From: Mycteria americana
Lineage: Eukaryota; Chordata; Aves; Ciconiiformes; Ciconiidae
Assembly (NCBI RefSeq): GCF_035582795.1
Contig: NC_134365.1
Location: 76,427,635 to 76,491,634, forward strand
Length of the DNA stretch: 64,000 nucleotides
Direction: 5' to 3'
The position numbers were made by a program, and so were the translations under genes. This document shows positions 1 to 11,070 of this stretch, one piece after another. A model generated the notes under the pieces. It had not been told where the DNA came from and ran no database searches. It was given only the letters and a program-made list of their open reading frames with translations. Each line of letters begins with the position of its first letter. Within the stretch, counting starts at the first letter, position 1.

Positions 1-662
1 CCATAGCAGGGGCAGCACTGGGAAATGAAAGGCTCTTGCTGCTCTTTCATGCCTTTGAAAGACTTCTCCACCTTCATGGGGCAAGTTTTGGAAGGGGATT
101 GATAACTGCCTGATTTGCAAGTATAAATCAGATTTGTTTGGGCATGCAAACCAAGAGCTGGGAATAACACATGAGCAAAGTTTCAAAATCACCTACTTCT
201 CAGCACAGCCTGAGATAATATGTCAGCCCAAGCCTCAGTCTGCTCAGCTCTGCCTCAAGGCAACTGCACGAATTTACCTCAGCTGATGACTGTAAGTCTA
301 GCCAGTGCAGGTACAACAGTAGAGGAAGAAGCTCCCTCCTTCTCTAGAAAGCTTCTGGCTGTATAGAGACACAGGTTTCTTGGTGCTCTCGTCAGGTCTC
401 AAAATTGCAAGGCAATACTCACGTAAAATATGCAAGGCAGAATTACTAGTTTTTGAGATGACCTCCCGCACTTGGCATCACCCGGGAGTTACAGCTGTCT
501 TGCAATTTTTGAAGCACGCAACGTCCAGGTAGTCCATTGAACGCATGCATTCCCTGTGAAGTACATGTGCATGCATTCGTTCTGTGTTCCTCATTGTCTG
601 CGTAGCTGGAAAAAGAGTGTTTTTTTCTTTTTTTTCTTTTTTTTTTTCTTTCTTTCTTTCAG
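1..662 (+). other. SSPN: SSPN last intron (3' part)
   Basis: This is the intron sequence upstream of the terminal SSPN exon, and the upstream exons lie outside the window. It ends in a very long T-rich polypyrimidine tract at about 619-660 that contains a short TTTC tandem, followed by the AG acceptor at 661-662. I see no other exon and no recognisable repeat in it. The reading frame that runs across the acceptor on the minus strand is a shadow. Confidence 0.85.
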
Positions 663-1028
663 CTGATGTATTTTCTCCTGAGTGCCCTGGCTCTGGTTGC
701 CTGTGTTTTGGCAGTGGCTTTTGCTGCACACCATTATTTGCAGATGACAAAATTTACCTGCAATAGCATCCTCGAGTCCTGCCAGTGCAAACTGGACACT
801 GCAGACCCCCTCGGTAGGACCTTCGTCTACCAGGACGCAGCTGACTGTGGCAGCCTCACCAGCACACTCAACCTGTACTTACTTCTGCAGATGGTCCTCA
901 ATCTGATCGCAGCCCTGGTGTGTCTGCTGGCATGCTTCGTGATGTGGAAACACAGATACCAGGTCTTTTACGTGGGCGTTCGGTTCTACCCTTTAACTGC
1001 TAGTGAAGGCCAGCAACAGAAAGTATAG
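663..1028 (+). CDS. SSPN: Sarcospan, terminal coding exon (partial gene)
   Basis: This exon encodes the C-terminal 121 residues of sarcospan, a small four-pass membrane protein that belongs to the sarcoglycan subcomplex of the dystrophin-glycoprotein complex in the muscle sarcolemma. The exon starts directly after the acceptor AG at 661-662, with CTG-ATG-TAT reading Leu-Met-Tyr in phase 0, and ends at a TAG at 1026-1028. Counting from that Met, TM3 is about residues 2-24. The large extracellular loop is about 25-66 and holds the Cys-rich cluster C32, C39, C41 and C61, including the run SCQCKL. TM4 is about 68-94, and a short cytoplasmic tail ends in SEGQQQKV. The motifs AVAFAAHHY, RTFVY and LLACFVMWKHRYQVFYVGVR match my memory of the mammalian protein closely. 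The N-terminal half, with TM1 and TM2, lies left of the window. No frameshift or internal stop is present. Confidence 0.97.
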   Translation: MMYFLLSALALVACVLAVAFAAHHYLQMTKFTCNSILESCQCKLDTADPLGRTFVYQDAADCGSLTSTLNLYLLLQMVLNLIAALVCLLACFVMWKHRYQVFYVGVRFYPLTASEGQQQKV

Positions 1029-1683
1029 GGTCTGAGCTGGCGGGGGGTTGTAGCCAGGGAAGGGAAAATGTCAGCATACTGACACCATAGACACCACGGA
1101 TGGATGAGCGTTTATAAGGGTTTTGACAGGGAAAAACATTCACGCAGTTTTAATGAATATATTTTTCGATCATTTTAAGAGCATTACATATGGCTGCTCT
1201 TGCAAAAGGTCCCTTGTGAGACTATGTAGAGGTCACAAAGTCCTAAAGATGCAGCTGTACAAATACTCACCAAAGAGGATCTTTAATAGCCATAGACAAA
1301 ATGAGAGCTTAAAAAATCATTGGGAACTCATCTGCAGGGCTACAGCAGTTAAGAAATAGGGTCCACTTCCCTCGCTGGTCGATATCTGTTCTTGCCTTCG
1401 GAGAAGCTACACTGATTTCTACCAGATACGGATCTGGTCCAAACTGCTTAATTATAATTATGCTGATCACGCTTAGGGAATATATTGTCTCTCGGATGCT
1501 CTGGGTATAATCCACACTAACCTGACGGGGATTTACCATGCAGAAAAGTAATGAGGGAGGTCAAGACCTCTTCAAATGCAGGCTGAGACCAACAGCAAAG
1601 TGAATATATTGACGACTGCCACATAAAATCTACATAAGACTTTTCAGAGTGACTAATGATATAGGTTACCTAATCCAGTTACT

Positions 1684-1689
1684 AATAAA
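1684..1689 (+). terminator. Candidate proximal SSPN poly(A) signal AATAAA
   Basis: This canonical hexamer lies 656 bases after the SSPN stop codon. A GT-rich stretch about 25-40 bases downstream would fit a cleavage-stimulation element. Position and context support it, but nothing shows that it is used. Confidence 0.35.
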
Positions 1690-4114
1690 CAACAATATGA
1701 GTGGGTTGACTAATGGTGATTTGGTGGGCCCTGCTTGAGACCCCAGACAGATTTCTGAAGTACGAGTGCTCAGCACTTTGTAAGAAAAGATCAATTTGAG
1801 AAACCTCGAGTTGCACTCCTAAAGTGGAGGACCCTAAATCACTAGTCACGTTGCAAACTATGTTGACATTGCTGTAATTGCGGGCTCCCAAACCCGGCAT
1901 CTAGCCAGTTCCACCAATTATACTCCAAGCACAAAAGGCCAAATGCATTTTTGGTGTAACTCCTCTGAAGACAATCAGCTTTACACACCAGCAGTGGAGT
2001 TGGGCCAACAGCCCTGAAAGATGTATCCCTGCAACAATGAATGTTTTTAAAATGGGGTGGAGGGAGGGAAGCAAGAAGAGACTGCCAGTCTCCCAAAGTC
2101 ATCATTTATAATAATAAGGGCAAGAGAATAACGATTTCTTAATAAGCAGCATAGAATAACAAACCACATCCAAACAGTGCTTTTTCACCCTGAAAGTGTG
2201 GCTCTAGAAGTGCTTCATGTCTTATTAGCCTTATATCGAGCCTTATACTGAGACAAGTATGTCGGTTTGTGCCTCGAGCCGTCGTTTCCACTTGCACAGC
2301 ACGGACTTCTAAATGTAGGAGCAATTCTGAACCGGCAGCATTTTGCACTGCCTGCCGATAGCTGTGCAAGGGCAAGGCAGCTGGTGCTCACGCCCTCTCT
2401 TGACTAGGGATTTCCAGATCCCCATCAGAGCAAGGGTGTTTCTGCGGTGGGGTGGAGCAATCACATGCCAGAAAAGCTGTGCCACAATCATTAGCAAGGA
2501 GGAAGCAAATACAATTTCTATAAGGCTTCAAAGAAGCAAAAACTTTCTTCTTCTGCAGCAAAAATAGCCACCAGGGAGTCAAAAACCCAGTCTGGCAAAA
2601 GCTAGTTGTCTAAGTAGCTCTAATCCTACCCAAAAACTGTCTTCCATGTGGTGATCACATGCCAGCCCAGGGCTAGACCAGCATACCTCCAGGGTCAGAA
2701 GATCACAACATAGTGAAGTCTCCCGTGGCCCACCTAGAGCACTGCTCGGTGTATGTGCTCGAGTTTTTGTCACGGAAAGTGCTTCTAGAGTAGATGTAGC
2801 ATCACCAAGGTGCTCTCTGCCAAGCTGCAAAGTGAGGAGCTTCAGAAAACGAAGGTTTTTGAGACCAGCTTCCAAATGGCCTTTTTTATCCACCTAAAAA
2901 TAACACTCTAGTAGGCGTGGCTGCGGGGCACATTTGCAAGGGTGCCTGTTCGCTTGCCCACGTGCCGTCATCCATCCGAAGTCCTAAGCCCGGCTCCCAG
3001 GCATGCTCAGAGCAAGCTGAGACAGCACTGGAGTGTTGCAGGCACGTCGGCGACGCAAGACCAGGCCGCCGGCATCGGCGGGGCCGTCCGTGCGGTGGTG
3101 GGAACCAGCCCATGTCCCCTGACTCCAGCGGAGCACGCTGCAAGCAGCGCTCGCGGCCCTGTGCCAGGGCCAGCCTCCCATACGGGGTGGGTCCATAGGA
3201 GTGCCTCTCACTTGCTGCTTGTGCTCAGATGTTGGTTTGTCCCCCCGTCCCTCGCACGACTCCAGCTGTGCTCTCCGTGGAAACGTAGGGCAGAGGATAT
3301 ACCTGCCTCCCACCTACACGACCTTTGCTGTGCCTGCTCTTCCCTCCGGCCAAAAATGTGGGCTCTCCTCTCCGCAAAGAAGATAACAAGAAGCGGGAAA
3401 GGGATCGAGGGGAGGCTGAACGACAGCTGAGCTTCGGGTCTTCCTCCCGCCCTCGCCACCAGGCGCTGCGCCCCGACAGCTGGAGAAGCAAGAGGAGGGC
3501 TCTGCTGGCAGAGCAGGGCATGCTTCCCACCCTGCCCTTTCCCAAATGTCCTTGTTGTTCAGAAGATAACTTGGTCTGCAGTGCTCTAGCTCAGGCTGTG
3601 CTGCGTGCAGGCTGGCAGCGGCAAGCTGTTGTGGGAGACGGCTGGCTGGCCCCGGCCAAGCGGCATTTCCACCAGAGCCGGGCTTTTGTCTCCTTAATCC
3701 TTTGACCTCCGTCTCACCCACATGTTTTTACTCCCTGTCTCCCATCACCTCCCAGGCGCCAGGCTCCCAGAGGCCAGCCCCCGTTAGATGGGGCTGGGCT
3801 CACGTTGCCTGGCCTCTGCCTACTCACCCCTGGGCTTCAACTTGCCGGGACTCCTCTAGAGCAGGAAAGAGGCGGCGGTGACGATCACAGCGTCGCTGCC
3901 GATGCCTTCAGCGCAGCGACGGGGAAGAGAAGGGAGATCTGGATAAGAGAGCCTGCTCCGCTTAGCGAGCTGCGCACCTCCGTAGCAGAGCACCCTCCGC
4001 TTCGAGCCTCCGCCGCCGAGTGCGGTTCACTAATCAGCGCGTTGCAGCTTAACCCTTTGCTCTGGAAGAAAGCGATATTCGTCACATATTCTCTTGGTGC
4101 TTCAGCGCTTAATG

Positions 4115-4120
4115 AATAAA
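4115..4120 (+). terminator. Candidate SSPN poly(A) signal AATAAA
   Basis: This is a canonical hexamer about 3.1 kb after the SSPN stop codon, followed by a G/T-containing stretch. It is one of three candidates for the SSPN transcript end, and sequence alone does not choose between them. Confidence 0.3.
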
Positions 4121-4428
4121 TATGGGGCATTTTGATCTAGCAAAGACTAACTTCTGTATTTCCTCTTTATATCTCTCAAGAGCATAAAATCAAAACAGGA
4201 GAGATGGGGAAATGGACACGGCAGCGTTTGGAACCGGTTTCCCCCTGGGTATGGTTTTACAACATGTATTTTGCCCACATCAAGGATTTTGGAAAGTACT
4301 AATTAAAGGATTTTCACCTACCACAGCATATTCAGACAGCTCCCAGCCTTTTCCCGGTGTCAGAGTCCACATGGACTTCACCAGGAGAAAGAGTGGGACT
4401 AAAAGGCTCAGAAAGGACAGAGGTGCTG

Positions 4429-4434
4429 AATAAA
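4429..4434 (+). terminator. Candidate distal SSPN poly(A) signal AATAAA
   Basis: This canonical hexamer is followed within ten bases by a run of nine T residues, which would serve as a U-rich downstream element. It lies about 3.4 kb after the SSPN stop codon. Another AATAAA with a strongly GT-rich downstream flank exists at 8818 and could be used only if the UTR were far longer. Confidence 0.35.
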
Positions 4435-4564
4435 AACCCATTTTTTTTTAAAGTCCTGGAAATTCATTCTCTGGGTGAATTCTGCAGAAAGGGGTAGGAT
4501 TAAACCGCTACGGACACACAGAATTTGCAAAGGCCTCGATGTAATTTACTCTCACAAACCCAGG

Positions 4565-4705
4565 TGAGATTCTCATTTGCACCCTGGCCACTTTACACTG
4601 TTTTCCCAGTGTAAAGGGGTTGTAAAGACGGCATCAATCATTTTTACACCTACTTTATGGCCATTTTACACAGCTAAAAGGGCCCTTTGTGTAAATGAGA
4701 ACTCA
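4565..4705. mobile_element. Fossil MITE-like element with terminal inverted repeats
   Basis: The left end (4565-4582) and right end (4689-4705) are inverted copies of each other, differing by one insertion and one substitution around a shared TTCTCATTT core. Inside, 4591-4600 and 4607-4616 form a perfect 10-bp hairpin, and TTTACAC-type motifs recur in both orientations. The organisation and motifs match ancient non-autonomous palindromic DNA elements that I recognise from sauropsid genomes. I cannot give the family name with confidence. No coding capacity is present. Confidence 0.65.
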
Positions 4706-5385
4706 AGCCCTAGAGAATTTAATAGAGAGGAGATCCTTTCTATAGACTGCACTAGACCCTCTAATAGGGTCTATTACTGGGATATAACTCTTCACTGGAT
4801 TTTATAGCTTGGCTTAAAGATCATCAGTCTCGATTAAATTCAGTTCTGCAAAACTTTTCCAAAGGCCGTAACTCCCCGGTGACATGCCTGCTCCTCCGCC
4901 CCGAGCACATGCAGACAGCGACGGTGTTGCATGGATAACTGCTTGGTTTTTTAAAAGGAGAAGCAGCAGCTACCACTTTCCTCTGGCTCTGAGGCATTTT
5001 GATGTTGTGCTATGCAAATACTGGAGCGACAATAACGGCAACGAAAAGGGAACCGAGACGCGGCCTTACACAGAGCCAAAATGTCACATTCTCAACCCCA
5101 CCGGGCACCGAGGTAGCAGCCGCTCCTGACGGGGGGCTGCACTTCGCACCCCTCTCCCTCCCCTGCTGCCGCTGGAAGGACAGGGGACAGTGGGCGGAGA
5201 GGAAGCGCCGCCAGGTCCCGTGCCAGGGCTGCCACCAGCCCACTCCTCCTGCCACCGCCTTCACGTGACGGCCATCTGCGCCTCGCCGGCCCGGCCGGCT
5301 CTGCGTGGGCACCACTTGGAGCGTTGCCTAAAAAACAGCTCTGCGCAACAGCACTGGAAACTGTAATCAACTCACAGGACTAGGG

Positions 5386-5408
5386 TTTTTTTTTTTCTTT
5401 TTTTTTTT
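5386..5408. repeat. T-rich homopolymer tract
   Basis: This is a nearly pure T tract of about 23 bases interrupted by a single C. No retroelement body is recognisable on either side. Confidence 0.9.
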
Positions 5409-7006
5409 CACGCTACTAGCCAGTGCAATATTTGCTTTGGGGGCCTTTCGAAACAGAAAGCACGCTGCTAGCGTGTGAGAGAAGCCGCAGTTCAGGTCCT
5501 CTATATTTAGAAAGCCAGGATGTCATACGTCCCCTTGAAATTTTCATAGTCCCCTGCACCCCACCCACCCACACACGTACACATGCTTGCGTCTGGAAAA
5601 TGTTTTTCGGTCTTAGCAAAGGGTGTTGGCTTAGGGGGATTCAAGGGAGGTGCAGAGGAACAACAGCAGCACAGTCCCGAGCGCGAAGCTCGAAGCCTCC
5701 TTAAGGCACCGTGCGGCACGGCAGGCAGCGGGCACCCACCACTCCCAGCCGGGCTCGGGCGGCTGAAGTCGAGGATCTCTCCCCTTGTCGGCCTGTAACA
5801 TAAATCCCAAGGCAGGGCCAAGTTTTTCTGAGATGTATGGAAGCCCTCTGCCTTATCACGTCAGGCAGCACTGTACCTTCAGCCGTCAACGTCTTCCCGA
5901 GCTCATTTTTAGGTGGCTGCGCACGGGCTGTAGCACCTGTAGCAAGGGCTCCAAGAAGGTGGATTTTGGTGCTAGCTCGTCTCAGGTCTCTGCAGTTCCC
6001 GCCCCAGGGATTTTTGCTTTCTGCTCCGCTGCTGCCTCATATAATCACGAATCAGTAGCATTTATCCTCTGCTAAATTGGCTCTGTAGTCAAATATTATA
6101 AATGATGATTGCATCTACAAAGACCAGGGTACATTTTTCTTTGGGTTTTGGTACCTGATTTCCATGCCTTTGTCCAAGCAAACAGTTGAAAGACTCATCT
6201 AAACTTCAAACTTGCTGGGAGGGGCTGGGGATTTCTTTTTTCGTTTTATTTAGGAAGATACGGGCAATGCATATTTCATGCTACCATAATGCTTTCCCAC
6301 TCCACAAAGCCATCTTCGCATTAGAGCGTAGCCATTAAGGCCCGCGTACAGTAACTGACTGCAGAGAGAGCGTGGAGCCGAGACCCACCAAAGCTCACAA
6401 GTGACTCCCTGCTTCACCCGGGTGCACCCCGGTATTCCTGCCTGGCACGGGCGTCTGAGAGCCAGCTGCCGAACACAAGCGGGAGCCCAGCCCGAGCCGG
6501 GAGAATAATCTGCGGAGGGTGGTTTGAATACACATCTCTCCCTCAGTCAGATGTATTGTGAATGACAAGCACCGGGCTGACCTCAAGTTACGGGAGATAC
6601 AGAGAGTGGCACCGGTTAAGGCAGCCCTGGGTGTTAAGAGCTGTGATTGTCCTGGAAATGAGATATTTGAGCAAGGCAGGTTTTTAACCCTATTTCACTC
6701 CCTGTGGCCGTGTAAAGAGAACCCTGTTTTTAAATGGCCCGAAGCTGACTGAAGAGGGATTTCTTCTTACTTCAGTGTGGGATTTCTCTTTCACCAAAAC
6801 TGTGACAAGAGGAAGCCTTTGCCTCATCTGTCCTCCATTGGGCTGGCTAGGAGCATCGCTGCTGGAGCCGGAGCCGCATGCATGCAGAGGGGTGTGGAAG
6901 CCACCCTCATGTCTTTTTTTGTGACATTTTCTTCCAGCACCACAGCTGCCAGTGCTGGCACAGGGAGGGGAGGGACAGCCAGTGGCCCAGATCCGTAATG
7001 TGCCTG

Positions 7007-7046
7007 ATAAATGGGGATAGCAAGCCCTGCAGCTATCCCCATTTAT
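7007..7046. repeat. Perfect 15-bp inverted repeat
   Basis: Arms 7007-7021 and 7032-7046 are perfect reverse complements separated by a 10-base spacer. The arms read ATAAATGGGGATAGC and its complement. It may be the core of an old palindromic DNA element or a structured element. No target duplication is evident. Confidence 0.85.
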
Positions 7047-8948
7047 ACTGACTATACTGGGATTTGGTGGGATAGTTTAGGGAACAATGGTGATGAAAAT
7101 AATAGAAAACAGACATTTACACTTTCCCTTCCACCTTGCGAATCCAAGCAGACGAGCGGCACACAAGGGGAACCAAGGGGAGCTGACGGAAAAGCGAAAG
7201 CCTCCCGTCCCGTTTCACTGCCCAAGCCTGCCAACACGCTGAGAAACAGTGAAACAGTACAGAAAATAAACCACCATAAATCGGGCACTCTAAATGCTTT
7301 GGGTTTTCATGATCCAAGGTGGTGTTAGGTCAGGAATGTGAAAAAAAAGTATACTTGTATGGGCTCCTCCTGGTCCGAGTCTCCCAAACACCAGAGCACT
7401 GCATCAGATGGGGACCCAGCCAGCCAGGCTTTTTGCTGATAGACTTTGCTGTTGCCACAGGAATTAAATTTTGTAGCCTAACTGGGCTGGGGGGTGGGGA
7501 AGGGCAGTTTACGGGCTGTACTCATATATCCATATATATTCTGTTAAGGCTACTGTTTTCAGATTCAGCATTTTTTCTTGCGTACAAAAGAAAACGCTAG
7601 CATCTCGGCTTGCAGAAGTCTGCCCTTCTGCATTAACAGGAGTTGCATCTCCACTTTATTTCTAATAAAATTTTTCTCACTCACTCCACCCAGGTTTCAG
7701 TGTTTCTCTTGCTTCTCCATTTTCCAAAGCGGCGGGACTTTTCCTTGCACATCCTCCACCAGCCCTGAAAAAGGCACCGGGTCTGCGGGCTGCGTGCGAG
7801 CAGCCCCTGCTTGGACAGGGCAGGGGAGGCACAATTTGCAAACTGGCTCGAGAGACTTCTCCTGAGTTCTCCTCCAAACGTGCTCCACTCACTGATTACG
7901 CTATTGTTCGTAGCAAAGTGTCAAAAAATTACAGAGAGCCAGTGCTTGAAAATCACACAGGCTAATTGCCTGGTCATAGGCAACAAGTGGATTCATTAGC
8001 CGAAGCGGCACGTGCGGCCGTCGCGCCGTGGGAACAGGCAGGCCGTGGCCCCGCGCTTCCCACGCAGGCCAAAGTCCCTGGAAATTTCACCTGAATAAGG
8101 GAAAATTCAGGCGCTGCGGGCAGCTGCCGGGGACCCGGCTGTGCTCAGGAGGTGTTGCGCTGCGCAAGGAGGACATGCGGAGCACGCGGCATCGCTGGGC
8201 GTGGAGGCTGACCCGCATCCCCGAGGGAAACTGACCTGCTTTGAAAGGGTCTGTTGGCAACAACGTGCCACACCGACCCGTGGGTGAACTCGCACCGTTC
8301 GGGCATGGATGGCAAGGCTCTGTTAGGACGTGTGCCCATGCTGGCATGTATACACACGTGCCCTCGCAGAGAGGGAGATGCGGAGGCGCTACGTAACATG
8401 AAGTCTGTGCGTGGATGTACATAAAACTACACCAAAAGCTGTTGTAGAAGGGAAAGCCACAGCTTTATGTAGGTGCATGACCATGTGTGAGTGGAAAAAA
8501 GGCTTGAATCATGGCATGGCTTGACCTGGGCAGCTGTGTGTCAAAATACCAAGCCCGGTGACATGCTCCATTTAACACTCACCTCCTCCCAAATTTATTG
8601 CAATATCCTACATTTCCAAACAACTTCGAAGCCTTGTCTGCTCTTTAAAGCAGCCTGCCAGGGGTGCATGCCCTCCCTCGCCTCCCCTCTCAAGCAAGGA
8701 ACCCCCTCCGCTCCAGCCGGGGGTCGGCGCCAGGCTTGCTCCACTCCTCACCTCCGCACAGCTTCGGGGCCACGCATCCTCACCCCAGGAGGGAAAAAGC
8801 AGGTAGAGTAGAAAAGGAATAAAGATTTGTTTGATTTGTCTTTGTCTGAGCATGGCACATCTTACCGTAAGGTTTTTCCCACTAAAAGGAATGTGTTGAC
8901 TGGGGCTGGTTTGGAGTTTGATGGGGTTTTTTCTTTTGGTGGCTGTAA

Positions 8949-9017
8949 GGACCTGATTCAAGGCCACTAAAATGGATGAAAAACTTTGTGCTCAGTTTAG
9001 TGGCCTTGGATCAGCCC
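8949..9017. mobile_element. Fossil palindromic MITE (CCTGATTC / GGATCAG type)
   Basis: The 19-base arms 8953-8971 and 8996-9014 pair at 18 of 19 positions around a 24-base loop. The ends (CCTGATTCAAGGCC and GGCCTTGGATCAG) match the ends of a palindromic short element that is abundant in turtles and crocodilians and relict in birds. This recognition is from memory. It is non-coding and probably ancient, since the loop is diverged. Confidence 0.7.
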
Positions 9018-9347
9018 ATGTAGGAAATTCATTCTCACTTGCTTCTAGCTGGGGGCTAACTAATATTTCCCATGCTTAATGGAAAGCATCATTAGACCTG
9101 CTGCATCACACTAGAGGCAACACTAGCTATTAAAGAAAGTGGGTTGATTAAGGGACAGCCTTGAAGACTAAAAATAATCAGGGAAATAAGAGTCAATGCC
9201 ATATGAAAACAAACACGCAGTCAGTTGCTATCACAAAGCTTTTCACGTGATGGTCTGCACGCTGGTCTCACCCGAAGCATGTTTGTTTTGGAGAATCTTA
9301 AATAGTACAGCCTTGCGTATTGGCAGCAATATATACGGACCGATTCA

Positions 9348-9410
9348 AGAGCTCAGGCCTGACCCAAAGCCAATGGAAGTCAATGCATTGACTTCCCCAA
9401 GCACGCCCCA
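9348..9410. mobile_element. Fossil palindromic MITE with perfect 22-bp core
   Basis: Positions 9375-9396 form a perfect 22-bp palindrome centred on TCAATGCATTGA. It is preceded by a GGCCTGACCCAAAGCC-like end matching the element at 8949-9017. The right terminus is degraded. It looks like a second copy of the same ancient sauropsid palindromic family, 400 bp away. Confidence 0.65.
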
Positions 9411-10789
9411 TAGGAATCACTCTGTGTTTGGAAAGGTATGTTGCAGTTAAATACATTGGTCTGGGCTAGGTATAAATCGGCTCTTACAGTACTTGCTTAG
9501 GGAAAATGTACTGACATCGTCACTGTCACATCCGCATGGAGACAAGAGAAAATATGGAGGTTGTAGCTAATAGGTATAACACGAAATAAAAATAAAGTGG
9601 CTGAAGAAGAACTTGAGCAGTCAAGGGGAAACGCACCCAGTTCAAACGAACTCCCTTGGCTCAGACAAATTTCACAGCGCACGCAGTGATTTGAAGAGGA
9701 AGAGAAGAAGGATGGCAGGAACTCAGCATCTCACTTTTTCACAAGCCTCAAAAACATCGCAGGCAATGTGAGAAGAAAAAAAATACATGGCTTTAGTCCT
9801 GTCTGGAAACATGTGGTACAAACTGGGGCAGAGGAGATTAAACTTGGCATCACCCCACCTTTCCCCACTCTTTTCGCTCCCCTGCTCTTTGCTAGTATTA
9901 TCTGGGTTGCTCGGTCCTCAGCAAACATCCAAGTAGCCAAAATATGGGCAGGATCCTTGCCATAACCAAACCAGCCAATGAATGAAATAAGGCACTTGTT
10001 TCCTGGAGCAGAGGGAGGGGAAGGGGGGGATTTAAACATTTCTCTGTGGTGTTGGAAACCCACCTCGAGTAGAAGCAGTCCCTCAGCTCACGCAAACCAC
10101 CAGCGCTCCTTTGACGTCAATTGGCAGCCGGCTGGTTTGCACCATCCCAGGGGCTGGCTGTAGCGGCATAAGCAAACAGCTCGGCCCGGCAGCGAGATAG
10201 ATGGCGAGAGGCAAGTTCAAGTCCTGCACTCCTTCCCTCCGTTTTACTGCTTTTCATCATTACCTACGGCGTTGTTTTCAGATGCATAAGGGCGCAGACC
10301 AGTTACCGCAAACATCTCTTGGGCAAGTGGCACGTCGGGTGGCGAGGCACAGGCGGCACGGGGTTACAGTGGGGCTGGTGGATGCCAGAAACCTGGGGGT
10401 GCACTGGGGCGGGTCTCTGCGCTGAGACCCTTGGGACTCAGGGCCACCCTGGAGCTACAGCGGTGCCCGGGGCAGGATGCCAGGGGGAAAGCGATGCTCA
10501 TGCACTTAGGAGAGACGCAGGACCTGCCGACCATGGAGAGGCTGCTGTCTCCATGATGTCCTCCAACCTCGATCTGGGTTCTGATCATATGGTCTAATGA
10601 GGGAGGATTTGGGAGAGTTTGTTAAAGAAGGAGTGAGAAAATGACTGACCGTGGGAAGGACCAGGGGTGTTCATCTGCTCTCCCCTTTCACTCTTCCCAC
10701 CAAACAGTCTCCATGCCCAAAGAGAGCAGGAGCAGGAGAATCTTGATTACTTTTGTCAGACACCAGAGCCTCTTTCTTTGCTGAGCGTT

Positions 10790-11070
10790 TCCGGCAGCCC
10801 ACGGCAGGAGGAAAGGCAAGCGGCAGCCGCACAGCTGGCTCCCTGCCCTCCCCGACCGGCTTTCGTGCCGCAGCCGCCCACCCCGACCCTGGCCCAAGCG
10901 CATCCCGCAGAGGACGGGGACGGCTGCGGCGCACGAAAGCTGTGTCCCGCCGCTGCTCGCAGAGTGTGGCAGCCCTTGGTTTCAGGGGATGCTGCTGCGC
11001 CGGCAGCAGGAGGACGAGGCCAGCTGCAGCGGGGAGCGCCTCTGGGGATCACGCACGGCTGCGTTCCTGG
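10790..11070. other. Orphan CpG-dense block
   Basis: By eye this stretch contains roughly 26 CpG dinucleotides in about 280 bp, far denser than its surroundings. No start codon with a recognisable protein, no TATA box and no splice pattern points to a known gene. It could be an unannotated promoter, an enhancer or simply GC-rich sequence. Confidence 0.5.

Larger units (their letters stand above)
1029..4434 (+). other. SSPN: SSPN 3' UTR and immediate downstream DNA
   Basis: This follows the SSPN stop codon and has no credible coding sequence. The 3' end of the transcript cannot be fixed from sequence alone. Candidate AATAAA hexamers on this strand lie at 1684, 4115 and 4429, and the last is followed by a T-run. 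The stretch at about 3040-4030 is rich in G+C and CpG, which explains the many overlapping open frames there. From memory, the mammalian SSPN 3' UTR is several kilobases long, so the 4.1-4.4 kb candidates are plausible. Confidence 0.5.

Noticed and set aside
478..750. Minus-strand frame overlapping the SSPN acceptor and exon
   Set aside because: Its Lys/Glu-rich stretch is just the complement of the polypyrimidine tract. The real gene is on the other strand.
10012..10030. G-quadruplex-capable G run
   Set aside because: Several similar G-rich runs occur in this GC-rich interval, and nothing sets this one apart as functional.
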